From: Bacteroidales bacterium
GTDB taxonomy: Bacteria > Bacteroidota > Bacteroidia > Bacteroidales > PUMT01
Length of the DNA stretch: 34,486 bases
Direction: 5' to 3'
NCBI GenBank assembly: GCA_007132715.1
Contig: SLOE01000121.1
Coordinates: 1 to 34,486 of the forward strand
Shown piece after piece: positions 32,102 through 34,486 of the stretch; position 1 is the first letter of the stretch, and each line of letters begins with the position of its first letter. The notes below the pieces were generated by a model. The model was not told the DNA's origin. It saw only the letters and a list, made by a program, of their open reading frames with translations, and made no database searches. The translations under genes were made by a program, and so were the position numbers.

Positions 32102-34450
32102 ATGAGATATTTATTTATCCCTCTCTTTCTGATCATTTTCTCCCTGGCGGCAGGCGTCTTTGGCCGGAATGAACTGTTACCAGCCGGCAAAACAGAGAGT
32201 TCCGTCCGCCTGGCAGGGGATTTTTTTGACATCGAGGTTTATCCGCGATCATTCTCATTGTACATCATCAGCAGGGAGGGCACAGGGGCATGGGCCTCCA
32301 GGTCTGACAACAACTATGAGGTGGCGGATCTGCGCAAAGGCAGTGATTTCGTAAGCTGGACCATCCCCGAAAGGGAAATAAAGGTGACCCTCGAAATGAA
32401 AGGTGATCATCTTGATGTAAATATCATATCCAGCAATACCGGCAGTTTTAAATGGCCCGAGATCAGTAAGGGCGTTGAGGCATATACGTTGCCATGGTAC
32501 CAGGGTAAGTACATACCGGCGCGGGATAGCCTGTGGATTGAATTCTGGAACTTCTACGGCCCCTTTACGGGGGCGCAGCATCTGTCTATGCAGTTCCTTG
32601 GAGTTAATTTTGAAGACTTTGCGCTGGTATATATTATCAGCAACATGTTCAACAACCGGTTGGAACTGGGTGGGGAGGAATCTCTCAGACTCAGCTTCAC
32701 CCATGAATTTCCGGCAACGGTCGAGGACAGGCGCTACGGCTTCAGGATATATAAAAAGTCCAATGACCCGGTTGCAATTGCAAAGACATATAAGGAACAT
32801 GTGAATGAGAGCGGACGGTTCGTAACGCTTGAACAGAAGGCCGGGGCCAGCCCCGGTGTAAGGAAGCTGTATGGCGCACCGCATATCTATCTCTGGGGTG
32901 ACGAGATGATCGTGAGGGAGAATATTGCGGACTGGAAGGGATTCGCTGACTTTTTCCTTGCTGAGGCTTCGGCTCCGGGCCACAATGTTTCTAAACACAT
33001 ACTCGGGCTTGCCGCCGGAACGGAATACGGGGATGAGCTTGCAGGTCTCGCCGGGGAGCCGGAAAGCATTGGCCGGACGAACCTGTATCTGCAGAACCTT
33101 TACTGCAGCGCTTTGAATGCGGCGTTGTCTTCTGATAAGTTCTTCGACAGCTCGGTTTTTGATACCGGGAGACTGGGTGATGAGATCAGTGACCTTGCGT
33201 TCAGGGGTGCTGAATCACTGTCTTACTCTGATCTTTTCAGGCTGAACAAATACCTGTTCTTTTCTCATTACGGGGAATTCCTGGCACCTCTGGCTGAATG
33301 GGGGAACGGAACCTCCCTTTTCGTTCTCGACAAGCTGCAGGAGATGGGTGTAAAGAGGGCCTGGCTGGGACTTGCTTCGTTCAGGAATGCATTTATGCAT
33401 CCCGGATTTATTGACAGGGCAAATGAGCTGGGTTACCTTACCGGGGTATACGATTCATACCACAGCATCCATGAGCCTGGGAATGAGAGCTGGAGAACGG
33501 CAACATTCAAAGATACCACACTCTACTACACCGCAGCGATCATGAACAGGAACGGGGAATATGAGAGGGGCTACCAGGGTGTGGGAAGGAAGCTTAATCC
33601 GCTGTTGTCATTCGGTGCTGTAAAGGACAGGCTGAACAGTGTGCTGGGGGAGGGTGTAGCATTCAACAGCTGGTTCATTGACTGCGACGCTACCGGCGAG
33701 GTGTTTGATGATTATACGGAAGGCCGGATGACAAGCCAGTACGACGACATGAACGCGAGGCTGGAGCGTATGGCCTGGATCAGGGATGAAAAGGGTCTGG
33801 TGATCGGATCGGAGACCGGGAACGATTTTGCGGCCGGGGTTATAGCCTATGCGCACGGGATGAATACTCAGGTGCTTCCATGGCAGGACAGGGACTGGAG
33901 GGTCAACAGGGACTCCGAATATTTTGTGGGGACCTGGTATGCCCCGGGCGGGGGCGTGCCTCTGCGCTTTTCAAGGCAGGTGCCGGTAAAGGAGCTGTAC
34001 AGGTACATCTATTTTGACAGCCGGTTCTCCTTGCCCCTGTTTCAGCTGGTTTACAATAACTCGGTCATTACCTCGCATCACTGGGAGTTCGGCTCGCTGA
34101 AATTCAGCCAGGAGGTTGACAGGACCAGGCTGCGCGAGATACTGTATAACGTACCGCCCCTGTACAATCTTGACAGGAGGCTCATAACCCGACACCGGGA
34201 GTTAATATCGGAACATGTTGAGTTGTTCGCACGCACACACCAGGTGGCGGTGACAAGAGAGATGACCGCTTTTGAATGGCTGACGGGCGACAGGCTGGTG
34301 CAGAGGACGCAGTTCGGCGAGGATCTTGAGATCATAGCGAATTTCGGCGACGCGGACCACTATCATGCCATATACGGGCTAATACCCCCGATGTCGCTCA
34401 TAGTTGCAGATATTGATAAAGGTACTGCGGTGTTATACACAACACAGTGA
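32102..34450 (+). CDS. exported glycoside-hydrolase-like protein (782 aa; GH101/GH129-like)
   Basis: A signal peptide (MRYLFIPLFLIIFSLAAGVFG) is followed by an N-terminal beta-rich domain of about 240 residues (SWTIPEREIKVTLEM; LPWYQGKYIPARDSLW). Next is a barrel-like region with AWLGLASFRNAFMHPGF, GYLTGVYDSYHSIHEPG, WFIDCDATGEVFDDY and VIGSETGNDFAAG. The pattern (Asp in FIDCDATGE, then a Glu about 43 residues on in GSETG) resembles retaining alpha-glycosidases of the endo-alpha-N-acetylgalactosaminidase type (GH101/GH129). I make this family link from motif layout only, so treat it as provisional. No T9SS sorting domain or lipobox is seen, so it is probably periplasmic. It is transcribed alone; 36 bp of uninterpreted sequence follow. 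Confidence 0.6.
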   Translation: MRYLFIPLFLIIFSLAAGVFGRNELLPAGKTESSVRLAGDFFDIEVYPRSFSLYIISREGTGAWASRSDNNYEVADLRKGSDFVSWTIPEREIKVTLEMKGDHLDVNIISSNTGSFKWPEISKGVEAYTLPWYQGKYIPARDSLWIEFWNFYGPFTGAQHLSMQFLGVNFEDFALVYIISNMFNNRLELGGEESLRLSFTHEFPATVEDRRYGFRIYKKSNDPVAIAKTYKEHVNESGRFVTLEQKAGASPGVRKLYGAPHIYLWGDEMIVRENIADWKGFADFFLAEASAPGHNVSKHILGLAAGTEYGDELAGLAGEPESIGRTNLYLQNLYCSALNAALSSDKFFDSSVFDTGRLGDEISDLAFRGAESLSYSDLFRLNKYLFFSHYGEFLAPLAEWGNGTSLFVLDKLQEMGVKRAWLGLASFRNAFMHPGFIDRANELGYLTGVYDSYHSIHEPGNESWRTATFKDTTLYYTAAIMNRNGEYERGYQGVGRKLNPLLSFGAVKDRLNSVLGEGVAFNSWFIDCDATGEVFDDYTEGRMTSQYDDMNARLERMAWIRDEKGLVIGSETGNDFAAGVIAYAHGMNTQVLPWQDRDWRVNRDSEYFVGTWYAPGGGVPLRFSRQVPVKELYRYIYFDSRFSLPLFQLVYNNSVITSHHWEFGSLKFSQEVDRTRLREILYNVPPLYNLDRRLITRHRELISEHVELFARTHQVAVTREMTAFEWLTGDRLVQRTQFGEDLEIIANFGDADHYHAIYGLIPPMSLIVADIDKGTAVLYTTQ

Positions 34451-34486
34451 GCCGGATGGCAGTGACGCTTGGTACCTGCTGATGAC

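Overview
The window looks like a chromosomal stretch from a member of the Bacteroidota, probably a Bacteroidales-type or related anaerobe. Four things point there. Two large secreted proteins end in a type IX secretion (T9SS) sorting domain. Several genes are preceded by the Bacteroidota -7 box TAnnTTTG. An aspartase carries an N-terminal cyclic-nucleotide-binding domain. Lipoproteins, tryptophanase and glycoside hydrolases complete the picture. No rRNA, tRNA or CRISPR array was recognised.

Layout. 1-4843 is compact core DNA: a 5'-nucleotidase-family phosphoesterase cut by the window edge, a small hypothetical protein, mobA, and the cNMP-domain/aspartase fusion. 4900-8200 is an AT-richer, decayed accessory zone. 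It holds a 5'-truncated GH16 glucanase abutting a 5'-truncated membrane dipeptidase, a start-less XRE-type HTH remnant, a small lipoprotein, pieces resembling group II intron ends, and an intact Fic protein with a tandem repeat upstream. 8233-13815 is one giant (1860 aa) modular T9SS surface or secreted protein.

14058-24479 is again core-like. It contains a nitroreductase, a pyruvate kinase-SDR operon, XerD, a SpoIIE-type phosphatase followed after 12 nt by a large OLD-like ATPase/TOPRIM protein, a YugP-type membrane zinc protease, a CxxCH lipoprotein, a small GRAM-like protein with a possible sigma-54 promoter, and RlmN. 24578-34450 is mostly carbon and amino-acid catabolism: a GH15 enzyme, tryptophanase with an unusual leader region, a hexitol-phosphatase-like HAD enzyme, a T9SS-exported GH26 mannanase, a doubly deleted L-serine dehydratase pseudogene, and a large exported glycoside-hydrolase-like protein.

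How it fits together. The life style suggested is anaerobic polysaccharide and amino-acid fermentation (mannan, alpha-glucan, Asp, Trp, formerly Ser). The candidates for something undescribed are the SpoIIE-phosphatase/OLD-like pair, the tnaA leader ORF with alternative hairpins, and the head-to-head intron-end junction. None of these can be proven from sequence reading alone.
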